The notes under the pieces were generated by a model. That model did not search any database. It was not told where the DNA came from and saw only the letters and a list, made by a program, of their open reading frames with translations. A stretch of DNA of 64,000 bases from Nonomuraea sediminis (GTDB lineage: Bacteria > Actinomycetota > Actinomycetes > Streptosporangiales > Streptosporangiaceae). The stretch is taken from the NCBI RefSeq assembly GCF_018531495.1, contig NZ_JAHDTI010000009.1:248001-312000 (forward strand). Reading direction: 5' to 3'. The first letter of the stretch is position 1; every line of letters starts with the position of its first letter. The position numbers and the translations under genes are program-made. Positions 26,780 to 35,536 of this stretch are shown one piece after another.

Positions 26780-27943
26780 TCAGTCGCCGAGGATGGCGTC
26801 GACGAAGACCTCGGGGTCGAACGGCGCCAGGTCGTCGGGGCCCTCACCCAGGCCGACCAGCTTCACCGGCACGCCCAGCTCACGCTGCACCGAGATGACG
26901 ATGCCGCCCTTGGCCGTGCCGTCGAGTTTGGTCAGCGCGATGCCTGTGATGTTCACCACCTCGGCGAACACCTGGGCCTGGCGCATGCCGTTCTGACCCG
27001 TGGTGGCGTCGAGCACGAGCAGCACCTCGTCGACCGTGGCCTTCTTCTCGATGACGCGCTTGACCTTGCCCAGCTCGTCCATCAGGCCGGTCTTGGTGTG
27101 CAGGCGGCCCGCGGTGTCGACGATGACGACGTCGACCTTCTCCTCGATGCCCCTGGCCGTGGCGTCGAAGGCCACCGAGGCGGGATCGCCGCCCTCGGGA
27201 CCGCGCACGACGTCGGCGCCGACCCGCTCGCCCCAGGTCTGCAGCTGGTCGGCCGCCGCGGCGCGGAAGGTGTCGGCCGCGCCGAGCACGACCGTCTTGC
27301 CGTCGCCGACCAGCGAGCGGGCCAGCTTGCCCGTGGTGGTGGTCTTGCCGGTGCCGTTCACGCCGACGACGAGCACGACGGCGGGCCGCTCACCGTGCTT
27401 CTTGACGTGCAGCGTGCGGTCGAGCTCGGGGTCGATCTGCGCGAGCAGCTGCTCGCGCAGCAGGCCGCGCACCTCCTGCGGGGTGCGGCTGCCGAGCACC
27501 TTGACCTTGGTCTTCAGGTCGTCGACCATCACCCGCGTGGGCGCCACGCCGACGTCCGCGGTGATCAGGCTCTCCTCGATCTCGTCCCACACCTCGTCGT
27601 CGAGACGGTCGCGGGACAGCAGCTCGAGCAGGCCGCGGCCGAGCGCGCTCTGCGAACGGGCCAGCCGGGACCGCAGCCGGACCATGCGGCCCGCCGAGGG
27701 CGGCGGCACCTCGACCTCGGGCGCCTTGACCATGGGTTCGGCCGGTTTGACCGCCGTGGCGGTCGCGGCGCCCTCGCCCTCCTCCTCGGCGCCCGCCGCG
27801 GCGGCCGGCCGCTCCTCGGGCAGCTCGGGGGCCTTCGGCGGCGGCGAGACCTTGCGGCCGGGCCTGAACAGGTAGAACAGACCACCCGCCGCCGCGAGGG
27901 CGACGAGCACGACGATCACGATGATGCCCAGATAGTCAGTCAC
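26780..27943 (-). CDS. ftsY: signal recognition particle receptor FtsY
   Basis: 387 residues, ATG start. It has an N-terminal membrane helix (about residues 5-25), as in actinobacterial FtsY, followed by an acidic/alanine-rich linker and the NG domain. G1 is GVNGTGKTTTTGKLA, G2/DTAGR is VDVVIVDTAGRLHTK, and G4 is TKLDGTAKGG. FtsY docks Ffh-bound ribosome complexes at the membrane for cotranslational insertion. It follows smc in the same orientation, as in Streptomyces. The partner gene ffh is not in the window. Confidence 0.98.
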   Translation of the reverse strand: MTDYLGIIVIVVLVALAAAGGLFYLFRPGRKVSPPPKAPELPEERPAAAAGAEEEGEGAATATAVKPAEPMVKAPEVEVPPPSAGRMVRLRSRLARSQSALGRGLLELLSRDRLDDEVWDEIEESLITADVGVAPTRVMVDDLKTKVKVLGSRTPQEVRGLLREQLLAQIDPELDRTLHVKKHGERPAVVLVVGVNGTGKTTTTGKLARSLVGDGKTVVLGAADTFRAAAADQLQTWGERVGADVVRGPEGGDPASVAFDATARGIEEKVDVVIVDTAGRLHTKTGLMDELGKVKRVIEKKATVDEVLLVLDATTGQNGMRQAQVFAEVVNITGIALTKLDGTAKGGIVISVQRELGVPVKLVGLGEGPDDLAPFDPEVFVDAILGD

Positions 27944-28014
27944 AAGGATTCCCTGTCGGCGGTGGCTGGCTCACCATGTCAGTTTCCCAGATGGCGGCCT
28001 CTGCTCCATCCTGC

Positions 28015-31000
28015 CTAAACCCGCTCGCGCAGGCGCTGGCTCACCACCTGGGTGACACCGTCTCCCCGCATGGACACGCCGTAGAGGGCGTCGGCGATCT
28101 CCATCGTGCGCTTGTTGTGGGTGATGACGATGAGCTGTGAGCTCTGTCTCAACTCCTCGAACAGCGTCAGCAGGCGCTGGGTGTTGGTGTCGTCGAGGGC
28201 GGCCTCGACCTCGTCCATCACGTAGAAGGGCGAGGGCCGCGCCTTGAAGATGGAGATCAGGAACGCCACCGCCGTCAGCGACCGCTCGCCGCCCGACAGC
28301 AGCGAGAGCCGCTTGACCTTCTTGCCCGGCGGGCGCGCCTCCACCTCGATGCCGGTGGTCAGCATGTCTTCCGGCTGGGTGAGCACCAGCCTGCCGTCGC
28401 CGCCGGGGAAGACCCTGGTGAAGATCTGCTCGAACTCGCGCGCCACGTCCTCGTAGGCGGAGGCGAACATCTGCTCCACCCGGTCGTCGACCTCCTTGAC
28501 CACGGTCATCAGGTCGCGCCTGGTCTTCTTCAGGTCCTCCAGCTGGCTGTTGAGGAAGGCGTGCCGCTCCTCCAGCGCCGCGAACTCCTCCAGGGCCAGC
28601 GGGTTGACCTTGCCGAGCTGGTTCATCTGCCGCTCGGCGGCCCTGGCCCGCTTCTCCTGCTCCTCCCTGACGTACGGCACGGCCGGCTCACCCGCCACGG
28701 GCACGTCGGGACCGTACTCGGACACCAGCGCCTCGGCCTCGACGCCGAACTCGTCCATGGCCCGCTGCTCGAGCTGCTCCAGTCGCATGCGCTGCTCGGT
28801 GCGCGCCACCTCGCTGCCGTGCACCCGGTTGACCAGCTTGTCCAGCTCCTGGCTCAGCTCGCGCACGTGCACGCGGACCTGCTTGAGCTCGGCGTCGACC
28901 GCCACCCTGGCCAGGTCGGCCTCGTCGCGCTCGCTGGCCGCCAGCTTGATCGACTCGGCCAGCCTGGCCAGGACCTGCTTGGCGCCCTTGGCGACCGCTT
29001 CCGACAGTGCGGCCTGCTGCCTGCGCCTGGCCCGCTGAGCGGCCGCCTGGGCGCGCTCCTGGCGCTCCCGCTCGGCGGCTCTCATCAGGCCGTCGGCGCG
29101 GCCCTCGATGCCCTTGGCCCGTTCCTCCGCCGTGCGGACCGCCAGGCGGGTCTCCATCTCGCGCTGGCGCTGCGTCTCGGCCTGCGTCGCCAGTTCGTCG
29201 CGGGTATCGGTGGTGGGCTCCGCCTCAAGCTCGCCCGCGTATTCAGCCTCGGCCAGCCGGATCTCCAGCTCGGCCAGCTCCGCCAGGCCCTCCTCACGGG
29301 CCTCCTCGGCCGACTGGACGCTCCTGGCCAGGCGTTCCGCCTCGGCCTTGGCGGCGCCCGCGGCGGCCTCGAGCTGGGCCAGGCGCTTGGCGGCGGCGGC
29401 GTTGCGCTGGTCGGCCTCGCGCTGCTTCGCCCTGACCTGGTCAAGGACGCCCTGGGCGGCGCTGACGCCCTGCTGCGCGGTGTTGACGGCCGTCTGCACC
29501 TCGCTGACGTGCGCCTGGGCCGCCTCCACCGCCGCCTGGGCTTCCAGCTCCGCCTGTACGGCCTGCTCCAGGCTCTCGGTGGTCTCGGCCACCCGCTCCT
29601 CGGCAGCCTCGAGATCGGCGACCGCCTCGTCCAGGGCCGCCCTGACCTGGAGGACGGAGGTGCCGCCGGTGGCGCCTCCGCTGGCCAGGTGGGTCCCGAC
29701 GATGTCCCCGTCCCTGGTGACGGCCCGGAGGTCGGCGTGCTCCTCCACGACGCCTCTCGCGGCCTCGAGGGTGTCCACGACGACGACGTCGCCCAGCACG
29801 CGGTCGAGGGCGGACCGCAGGTGGTCGGGCACGGTGACCAGATCGGTCGCCCACTCGGCCCGGGCGGGCACCTTACGGTCGCGCCGGCCGGCGCCCTCTG
29901 CCCTGTCACCGGCGATCAGCAGCGTCGCCTGCCCCGCCTCCTCGGCGCGCAGCAGCTCCAGGGCCTCGACGGCGCTGTCAACCGACTTGACGGCGACAGC
30001 GTCCGCCACGGGACCGAGCACGGCGGCGATGGCCAGCTCGGCGCCCGGCGACACCTGCAGTGAGGCCGCGAGCGGCCCGAGAATCCCGGCCGGCCCGGCG
30101 GCCTGCAGGGCGGCGGCTCCGTCGCCCTTGGACAGGCCGAGTTCCAGGGCGTCACAGCGGGCCTGGAGTGCGGCCACGGCGCGCTGCGCCTCCTGGTCGG
30201 CGGCGCGAGCCGTACCGACGGAGGATTTCGCCCCCTGGAAGGCCGCGCGGGGAGCGTCCAGGGCGGACTTGGCGTCCTCGACCGCGGCGCGGGCCTCGTC
30301 GGCGACGGCGCGTGCCTCCTCCACGGCCGCCTGGGCGGTCGCCAGCTCCTCGGCGAGGGCGGGATCGACGGCCGGCTCCTCGCGCTCCTGGGTCTCCAGG
30401 TCCTCGCGGGCCTGCCGTTCGCGCTGCTCGGCGTCCTGCATGGCCTGGGTGAGGCGGCCGATCTCCTCCTCGGCCGCGCGGGACCTGCTGCGTACGGAGT
30501 CGACCTGGCCGCGCAGCTTGGCCAGCCCCTCGCGGCGGTCGGCGGCGGCACGCGCGGCCAGCGCCAGGCGCTGCTCCTCGGCGCTCAGCTCGGCCTCGGC
30601 CTCGGCGCGCCGCTGCACGGCCTCCTCGAGCAGTTCCTCGGCCCGCTCAAGCTCGGCGCGCAGGACGGCCTCCTGCTCGCGGACCCCCTCGGCCTCGCGC
30701 TCCAGCTCCTCCGGGTCGCGCCCGCGCCGCTCGATGGCGGCCGCGTCGAGCGCGTGCCGGTGCCGCTCGACGGCCAGCTGCTCCAGGCCGGTGATGCGCT
30801 CGCGCAGCGACGACAGCCGGAAGAAGGTCTCCTGTGCGGCGCTCAGCCTCGGCTGCGCCTCGCCCTCGGCCTGCTCGAGCACCGCCTCGCGCTGCTGGCC
30901 CTCGGCCAGCTCGGTCTCGACCTGGGTACGGCGGGCCAGCACGGCGGCCTCGTCGGCGGCCTCCCGCTCCAGCGTGGCCCGCAGGATGCACACGTCGTCG

Positions 31001-31692
31001 GCCAGCAGGCGCAGCCGCGCGTCGCGCAGGTCGGCCTGGATGACGGCGGCCTTGCGGGCGATCTCCGCCTGGCGGCCCAGCGGCTTGAGCTGGCGGCGCA
31101 GCTCGGTGGCCAGGTCCTGGACGCGGGTCAGGTTGGCCTGCATGGCGTCCAGCTTCCGCAGCGCCTTCTCCTTGCGCTTGCGGTGCTTGAGCACGCCGGC
31201 GGCCTCCTCGATGAAGGCGCGGCGATCCTCGGGGCCCGCGTGGAGCACGGCGTCGAGCTGGCCCTGGCCGACGATGACGTGCATCTCGCGGCCGATGCCC
31301 GAGTCGGACAGCAGCTCCTGGATGTCGAGCAGGCGGCAGGTGTCGCCGTTGATGGCGTACTCGCTCTGGCCGCTCCTGAACATCAGGCGGCTGATCGTGA
31401 CCTCGGTGTAGTCGATCGGCAGCGCGCCGTCGGAGTTGTCGATGGTCAGCGTCACCTCGGCGCGGCCGAGCGGCGGCCTGCTCGAGGTGCCGGCGAAGAT
31501 GACGTCCTCCATCTTGCCGCCGCGCAGCGACTTGGCGCTGTGCTCGCCCATGACCCAGGCCAGGGCGTCGACGACGTTGGACTTGCCCGAGCCGTTGGGG
31601 CCGACGACACAGGTGATGCCCGGCTCGAACCGCAGGGCGGTGGCGGAGGCGAAGGACTTGAAGCCGCGCAGGGTGAGGGTCTTCAAATACAA
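28015..31692 (-). CDS. smc: chromosome segregation protein SMC
   Basis: 1225 residues, ATG start. The N-terminal head has FKSFA, Walker A GPNGSGKSN (near residues 32-40) and R-loop/Q-loop GQGQLDAVL. Two long coiled-coil arms flank a hinge near residues 500-680 (GPLAASLQVSPGAELAIAAV, GDIVGTHLASGGATGG). The C-terminal head has signature LSGGERSLTAVAFL and Walker B PFYVMDEVEAALDD. Full length for bacterial SMC. It condenses and resolves replicated chromosomes with ScpA/ScpB, which are not encoded here. The 71-bp gap to ftsY suggests cotranscription. Confidence 0.98.
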   Translation of the reverse strand: MYLKTLTLRGFKSFASATALRFEPGITCVVGPNGSGKSNVVDALAWVMGEHSAKSLRGGKMEDVIFAGTSSRPPLGRAEVTLTIDNSDGALPIDYTEVTISRLMFRSGQSEYAINGDTCRLLDIQELLSDSGIGREMHVIVGQGQLDAVLHAGPEDRRAFIEEAAGVLKHRKRKEKALRKLDAMQANLTRVQDLATELRRQLKPLGRQAEIARKAAVIQADLRDARLRLLADDVCILRATLEREAADEAAVLARRTQVETELAEGQQREAVLEQAEGEAQPRLSAAQETFFRLSSLRERITGLEQLAVERHRHALDAAAIERRGRDPEELEREAEGVREQEAVLRAELERAEELLEEAVQRRAEAEAELSAEEQRLALAARAAADRREGLAKLRGQVDSVRSRSRAAEEEIGRLTQAMQDAEQRERQAREDLETQEREEPAVDPALAEELATAQAAVEEARAVADEARAAVEDAKSALDAPRAAFQGAKSSVGTARAADQEAQRAVAALQARCDALELGLSKGDGAAALQAAGPAGILGPLAASLQVSPGAELAIAAVLGPVADAVAVKSVDSAVEALELLRAEEAGQATLLIAGDRAEGAGRRDRKVPARAEWATDLVTVPDHLRSALDRVLGDVVVVDTLEAARGVVEEHADLRAVTRDGDIVGTHLASGGATGGTSVLQVRAALDEAVADLEAAEERVAETTESLEQAVQAELEAQAAVEAAQAHVSEVQTAVNTAQQGVSAAQGVLDQVRAKQREADQRNAAAAKRLAQLEAAAGAAKAEAERLARSVQSAEEAREEGLAELAELEIRLAEAEYAGELEAEPTTDTRDELATQAETQRQREMETRLAVRTAEERAKGIEGRADGLMRAAERERQERAQAAAQRARRRQQAALSEAVAKGAKQVLARLAESIKLAASERDEADLARVAVDAELKQVRVHVRELSQELDKLVNRVHGSEVARTEQRMRLEQLEQRAMDEFGVEAEALVSEYGPDVPVAGEPAVPYVREEQEKRARAAERQMNQLGKVNPLALEEFAALEERHAFLNSQLEDLKKTRRDLMTVVKEVDDRVEQMFASAYEDVAREFEQIFTRVFPGGDGRLVLTQPEDMLTTGIEVEARPPGKKVKRLSLLSGGERSLTAVAFLISIFKARPSPFYVMDEVEAALDDTNTQRLLTLFEELRQSSQLIVITHNKRTMEIADALYGVSMRGDGVTQVVSQRLRERV

Positions 31693-31823
31693 GCGCGGAC
31701 CCCCTTCTCCCTGAAATCAGCTTCGGGAAAGCCTACTGGTCCTCACTGCCCCGTGTGCGGCGCGACAGTCGATGCGCAGGCAAATGACAGGTCGGGGGTC
31801 CGAGAGTCTGCCCAGATCACCTC

Positions 31824-31835
31824 ATATCGCGATAT
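31824..31835. promoter_or_regulatory. perfect palindrome ATATCGCGATAT upstream of smc
   Basis: A 12-bp perfect palindrome lies 131 bp upstream of the smc start, inside the 31693-31851 spacer that must hold the smc promoter. It is A/T-rich against a high-GC background, which suggests a protein binding site. No regulator can be named. The rest of the spacer shows nothing else clear. Confidence 0.4.
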
Positions 31836-31851
31836 GTCTGGACAAATGACA

Positions 31852-31876
31852 AGGGACGTCTCGCTGAGACGTCCCT
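31852..31876 (-). terminator. stem-loop after the 64-residue coiled-coil gene
   Basis: AGGGACGTCTC and GAGACGTCCCT (31852-31862, 31866-31876) form an 11-bp perfect stem with a 3-base loop, 20 bases beyond the stop of the small minus-strand gene. It probably ends that transcript before the smc promoter. Confidence 0.75.
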
Positions 31877-31896
31877 GGATGGTGCGCTCCGATCAC

Positions 31897-32091
31897 TCAG
31901 GTGAGTGCCGGCTCGCGCTCCTGCATGCGGCTGATTGCCTCATCGCGGGTCTGCGCTGCAAGAGCGTCATTCTGGGCCTGGAGTCGGATAAGTTCTGCCT
32001 CCAGGTCGCGAATACGCTGCTGCAGACGGCGCATCTCCGAGACCATTCGAGGGTCAGGACCGCCGACGTGGCCGAGTAGAGCCTTCGCCAT
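31897..32091 (-). CDS. small conserved actinobacterial coiled-coil protein
   Basis: 64 residues, ATG start. The N-terminal MAKALLGHVGGPDPRMVSEM is followed by a heptad-patterned helix (RRLQQRIRDLEAELIRLQ, then AQNDALAA) that should form a coiled coil. I recall very similar short proteins (MAKALLGYVGG type) throughout Streptomyces and relatives; function unknown. It lies upstream of smc with its own terminator. Confidence 0.8.
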   Translation of the reverse strand: MAKALLGHVGGPDPRMVSEMRRLQQRIRDLEAELIRLQAQNDALAAQTRDEAISRMQEREPALT

Positions 32092-32280
32092 GGTAAAGGG
32101 TCCTCCACGCTGAGTGACCAGACTGGTTCGCGCACTTCTGTTCCGCGGGAGGGGTGCGCGTGGTACCTAACAAGAGTCGCACCGGCAGTGAGGGCGGTCA
32201 AGTCGAACGCACCGCATAGACCTACTGGTGGGCACTCCCGACATACAAATATACCCTATTTGGGGGGTTTAGCGGAAGTC
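32092..32280 (-). promoter_or_regulatory. A/T-rich spacer upstream of the coiled-coil gene
   Basis: 189 bp without a gene. Around 32225-32265 the DNA is unusually A/T-rich (AAATATACCC, TATTTGGGG). On the minus strand TATATT preceded 18 bases upstream by TTCCGC could be the promoter of the 64-residue gene. The assignment is weak. Confidence 0.3.
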
Positions 32281-32568
32281 TCATCTCTCTACAAAACCGA
32301 TCAAACTACCTCGGGGTTCACTCCAACGTTCCACTACTCCATCGACTCGGCCGGGCGTGTCGCAACCCCTGAGCTGCTCGAGGAGCTTGACGCAGGCCTC
32401 CCGGGTCCCCTCGGCCACGATCTCGACCCGGCCGTCGGCGGTGTTGCGCGCATAGCCGCTCAGACCGAGCTCGAGCGCCCGCGCACGGGTCCACCAGCGG
32501 AAGCCGACCCCCTGCACGCGACCCCTCACCCAGGCCGTCAATCTTGCTTTTTCCGCGTTCTCCAGCAT
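32281..32568 (-). CDS. acyP: acylphosphatase
   Basis: 95 residues, ATG start. The catalytic segment GRVQGVGFRWWTRARA supplies the phosphate-binding loop and the active-site Arg, and GYARNTADGRVEIVAEG supplies the catalytic Asn. AcyP hydrolyses acyl phosphates such as carbamoyl phosphate or 1,3-bisphosphoglycerate. Usual length for the family, and its place near smc matches other actinomycetes. Confidence 0.95.
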   Translation of the reverse strand: MLENAEKARLTAWVRGRVQGVGFRWWTRARALELGLSGYARNTADGRVEIVAEGTREACVKLLEQLRGCDTPGRVDGVVERWSEPRGSLIGFVER

Positions 32569-32595
32569 TTCATTTCCCGTTACCGTGCGTAATAT

Positions 32596-33504
32596 TTACG
32601 CGGCCAGATGGGGGCCCGCGACCTGCACCGAGTGGCGTTCCGCCGCATCGTTGAAGGCTCGGATGGCGACCGTTTCCGAAGATTTAAGCCAAGCCAGACC
32701 GAGCACCGAGTCGGGAAGTCCGGTGACCGGCACGAAGGTCACGTCGGGACGGGCGTGGTGGACGGCCGTGGGCGTGCAGATCAGCATCGCGCCCCGGTTG
32801 AGCGCGACCTGGGTCAGGCCCTCCTGGCTGGTGGCCACCGTACCCGCCAGAGCGATCGGCAGGCCGGACGGGGTGGTGGCGGGGGCGATGTGTTCGCGCC
32901 AGCGACGGGGGGCGGGCTCGTCCAGCCCGATCAGCGCCAGCGAGGCCAGCTCCTCGGCGTCGATGACGCGCCGGGCGGCCAGCGGGTGCCGCGCCGAGAG
33001 GCCCAGCCGCATCGGCTCGCGGTTCAGCCCCGCACCGGTCACCAGGTCGGACTCCTCCACGGGCAGCAGCGTGAACACCACGTCCACCTGGCGTGCCCGC
33101 AGTTTGCTGAAGGGATCCGACAGCGGGATCTCCACCAGCTCCACCGCGCTGCCCGGATACAGTTCCTCGAAGCGCCGCACGCTGCCCGTGACCAGGTCCG
33201 TCGGCGTGGCCAGGAACCCGACCCGCAGCAGGCCCGTCACCTCGCGGGCGGCCGACTTCGCCCTGACCACGGCCTGGGCCAGGCCGTCGTAGGCGGGCCG
33301 CAGGTCGGCCAGGAAGCTCTCGCCGAGCTTGGTCAGCCGCACCCGCCTGCTGGTCCGCTCCAGCAGGCGCCCGCCTATCCTGGCCTCGAGCGCGGCGATG
33401 AGCTGGCTGACCCGCCCCGGCGACAGGTAGAGCCGCTCGGCCGCCCGCGCGAAGTGCAATTCCTCGCTGAGTACCACGAAGCACTCCAGCTCCCTGAACT
33501 CCAT
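32596..33504 (-). CDS. LysR-family transcriptional regulator
   Basis: 302 residues, ATG start. N-terminal winged helix about residues 1-60 (MEFRELECFVVLSEELHFARAAERL, then VSQLIAALEARIGGRLLERTSRRV), then a substrate-binding domain (LLRVGFLATPTDLVTGSVRRFEELYPG). It is divergent from an MFS exporter with a 92-bp spacer, the standard arrangement for a LysR regulator of that exporter. The pair interrupts the conserved acyP-mutM neighbourhood. Confidence 0.95.
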   Translation of the reverse strand: MEFRELECFVVLSEELHFARAAERLYLSPGRVSQLIAALEARIGGRLLERTSRRVRLTKLGESFLADLRPAYDGLAQAVVRAKSAAREVTGLLRVGFLATPTDLVTGSVRRFEELYPGSAVELVEIPLSDPFSKLRARQVDVVFTLLPVEESDLVTGAGLNREPMRLGLSARHPLAARRVIDAEELASLALIGLDEPAPRRWREHIAPATTPSGLPIALAGTVATSQEGLTQVALNRGAMLICTPTAVHHARPDVTFVPVTGLPDSVLGLAWLKSSETVAIRAFNDAAERHSVQVAGPHLAA

Positions 33505-33596
33505 GCCCGCCTCCGCGCCGATCGCTTAGCCCACCTAAACCAAGCCTTCGGATCTCGTCATTGTTCCCCGAGGGGCCCGGGAGCAGGCTGAGCCGC

Positions 33597-34745
33597 ATGA
33601 CGACTTTGACTGTTTCCCCGGTGCGGACACGCTGGCTGGCGGTGAGCTCGGTGGCGGTGGGCACCTTCGCCGTCGTGACCAGCGAGATGCTGCCCGTCGG
33701 CCTGCTGACCTCGATCGCCGCCGATCTCTCGGTGTCCGACGGTACGGCGGGCCTGATGGTGTCGGTGCCCGGATTGGTGGCCGCCGTTTCCGCGCCCGTG
33801 CTGGCGATCGCCACGCGGCGGCTGGACCGGCGGATCCCGCTGCTGGCGATGATGGCGTTGCTGGTGCTGGCCAACCTCCTGTCGGGGATCGCGCCGAACT
33901 TTCCCGTGATGCTGGCGGCCAGGCTGCTGACCGGCGTGAGCATCGGCGGTTTCTGGGCCTTCGCCTCCGGGCTGGCGCCGCGGCTGGTGCCCGGTCAGGC
34001 CGTGGGGCGGGCCACCTCGGTGATCATGAGCGGGGTGTCCGTGGCGCTGGTGCTCGGCGTGCCCGCGAGCACGTTCCTGGCCACGTATGCGGGCTGGCGG
34101 GCGGCGTTCCTGATCGTGGCGGGGCTGGCCCTGGTCGTGTTCGCCGTGCTGTCGCGAGCGCTGCCGGTGATGCCGGGTGACGAGGCGGGCGCCGCGCGGG
34201 AGCCGCTGACCGGACGCATCAAGGTGCTGCTCGCCATCACCGTGCTGGTGATCACCGGGCACTTCTCCGCCTACACCTACCTGCGGCCCTTCCTGGAGCA
34301 GGTCTCGCACGCGGGTCCCGCGCTCGTGGGCACCGCGCTGCTGCTGTTCGGCGCGGCGGGCGTGGTGGGCAACTTCGCCGGCAGCGGGATGACCGCCCGG
34401 CGTCCAGGGGCCGCGCTGGTCGTGCGGGCGCTGCTGATCGGGCTGGCCGCCGCGGCGCTGGCGCTGCTGGTGACCCCGCTGGTGCCGCTGGCCGTCTGGG
34501 GCCTGGCCTACGGCGGGGTGGGCGTGGCCCTGCAGCTGTGGATCATGCAGGCGGGCGGGCGCGAGCTGGCGACGGCGGCGTTCGTCAGCGCGTTCAACGT
34601 GTCGGTCTCGCTCGGCTCGTTCGTGGGCGGCCGGGTCCTGGACGGGGCGTCCGCCTCGGCGGTGATGTGGGTGGGCGCGGTGCTGGCCCTGCTCACCGCG
34701 GCTTTCGCTGGCATCGCGGGCAGAAGTAGGACGAGCGGTTCATGA
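33597..34745 (+). CDS. MFS transporter (DHA1-type exporter)
   Basis: 382 residues from ATG 33597. Twelve hydrophobic helices. Motif A-like region between helices 2 and 3 (RRLDRRIPLLAMM), and helix 5 motif C-like GVPASTFLATYAGWRAAFL. It resembles the AraJ/CmlA-type exporters of sugars, chloramphenicol or other small molecules. Probably regulated by the divergent LysR protein. Its last 53 bases overlap the end of mutM on the opposite strand. Confidence 0.92.
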   Translation: MTTLTVSPVRTRWLAVSSVAVGTFAVVTSEMLPVGLLTSIAADLSVSDGTAGLMVSVPGLVAAVSAPVLAIATRRLDRRIPLLAMMALLVLANLLSGIAPNFPVMLAARLLTGVSIGGFWAFASGLAPRLVPGQAVGRATSVIMSGVSVALVLGVPASTFLATYAGWRAAFLIVAGLALVVFAVLSRALPVMPGDEAGAAREPLTGRIKVLLAITVLVITGHFSAYTYLRPFLEQVSHAGPALVGTALLLFGAAGVVGNFAGSGMTARRPGAALVVRALLIGLAAAALALLVTPLVPLAVWGLAYGGVGVALQLWIMQAGGRELATAAFVSAFNVSVSLGSFVGGRVLDGASASAVMWVGAVLALLTAAFAGIAGRSRTSGS

Positions 34746-35535
34746 ACGCCTCCCGCTTGATCGGGGTGCCGCAGCGCGAGCACGGCAGGTCGCGCCTGCC
34801 GTACACCTCGAGGGAGCGTTCGAAGTAGCCGCTCTCGCCGTTGACGTTGACGTAGAGGCTGTCGAATGAGGTGCCGCCCTGCTGGAGGGCGGCGCTCATG
34901 ACCTGGCGGACACCGGCCAGCAGTTCGGCGATCTTCGGCCTGGTCAGCGTGTGGGTGGGGCGGGCCCAGTGCAGCTTGGCCAGCCACAGCGCCTCGTCGG
35001 CGTAGATGTTGCCGACGCCGCTGATCAGCGACTGGTCGAGCAGGGCCCGCTTGATCTCGGTGTGCTTGGCCCGCAGCCTCAGCGCGAAGACCTCGTCGTC
35101 GAAGGCGTCCTCGAACGGGTCGGGGGCGATGTGCGCGATCGGCTCTGGCACCCCGTCGACCATCCGGGTCAGCATCACGTGGCCGAACGTGCGCTGGTCG
35201 ATGAAGCGCAGGTCGGGACCGCCGTCGGCGAAGGTCAGCCGTACCCGCAGGTGCTTCTCCAGCGGAGAGTCGGACTGGACGACCAGCAACTGGCCGCTCA
35301 TGCCCAGGTGGGCCAGGAGCGCGTCGTCGGGGCCGAGCGGCAGCCACAGGTACTTGCCGCGGCGCCTGGCCTCCTGGATCACGCGGCCCTTCAGCCGGGC
35401 GGCGAACTCGTCCGCGCCAGGCTCGTGGCGCCTGATCGCGCGCGGGTGGAACACCTCGGCCGCGGCGATCTCCCGCCCTGCGACCCACTCGGCCAGGCCC
35501 CGGCGGACGACCTCGACCTCTGGCAGCTCGGGCAC
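34693..35535 (-). CDS. mutM: formamidopyrimidine-DNA glycosylase
   Basis: 280 residues. N-terminal PELPEVE supplies the catalytic Pro and Glu; GMSGQL and the H2TH region (ISGVGNIYADEALW) follow. A C-terminal zinc finger has two CxxC pairs (CSRC and CPRC). It removes 8-oxoguanine and formamidopyrimidines from DNA with AP-lyase activity. The start lies 2 bases after the rnc stop, so the genes are one operon, as in other actinobacteria. Confidence 0.97.
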   Translation of the reverse strand: MPELPEVEVVRRGLAEWVAGREIAAAEVFHPRAIRRHEPGADEFAARLKGRVIQEARRRGKYLWLPLGPDDALLAHLGMSGQLLVVQSDSPLEKHLRVRLTFADGGPDLRFIDQRTFGHVMLTRMVDGVPEPIAHIAPDPFEDAFDDEVFALRLRAKHTEIKRALLDQSLISGVGNIYADEALWLAKLHWARPTHTLTRPKIAELLAGVRQVMSAALQQGGTSFDSLYVNVNGESGYFERSLEVYGRRDLPCSRCGTPIKREAFMNRSSYFCPRCQRKPR

Positions 35536-35536
35536 G

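Noticed and set aside
29108..31411. A 767-codon open frame on the plus strand inside smc
   Set aside because: Ser/Arg/Ala-rich antisense shadow of the SMC coiled-coil; no domain or ribosome site.
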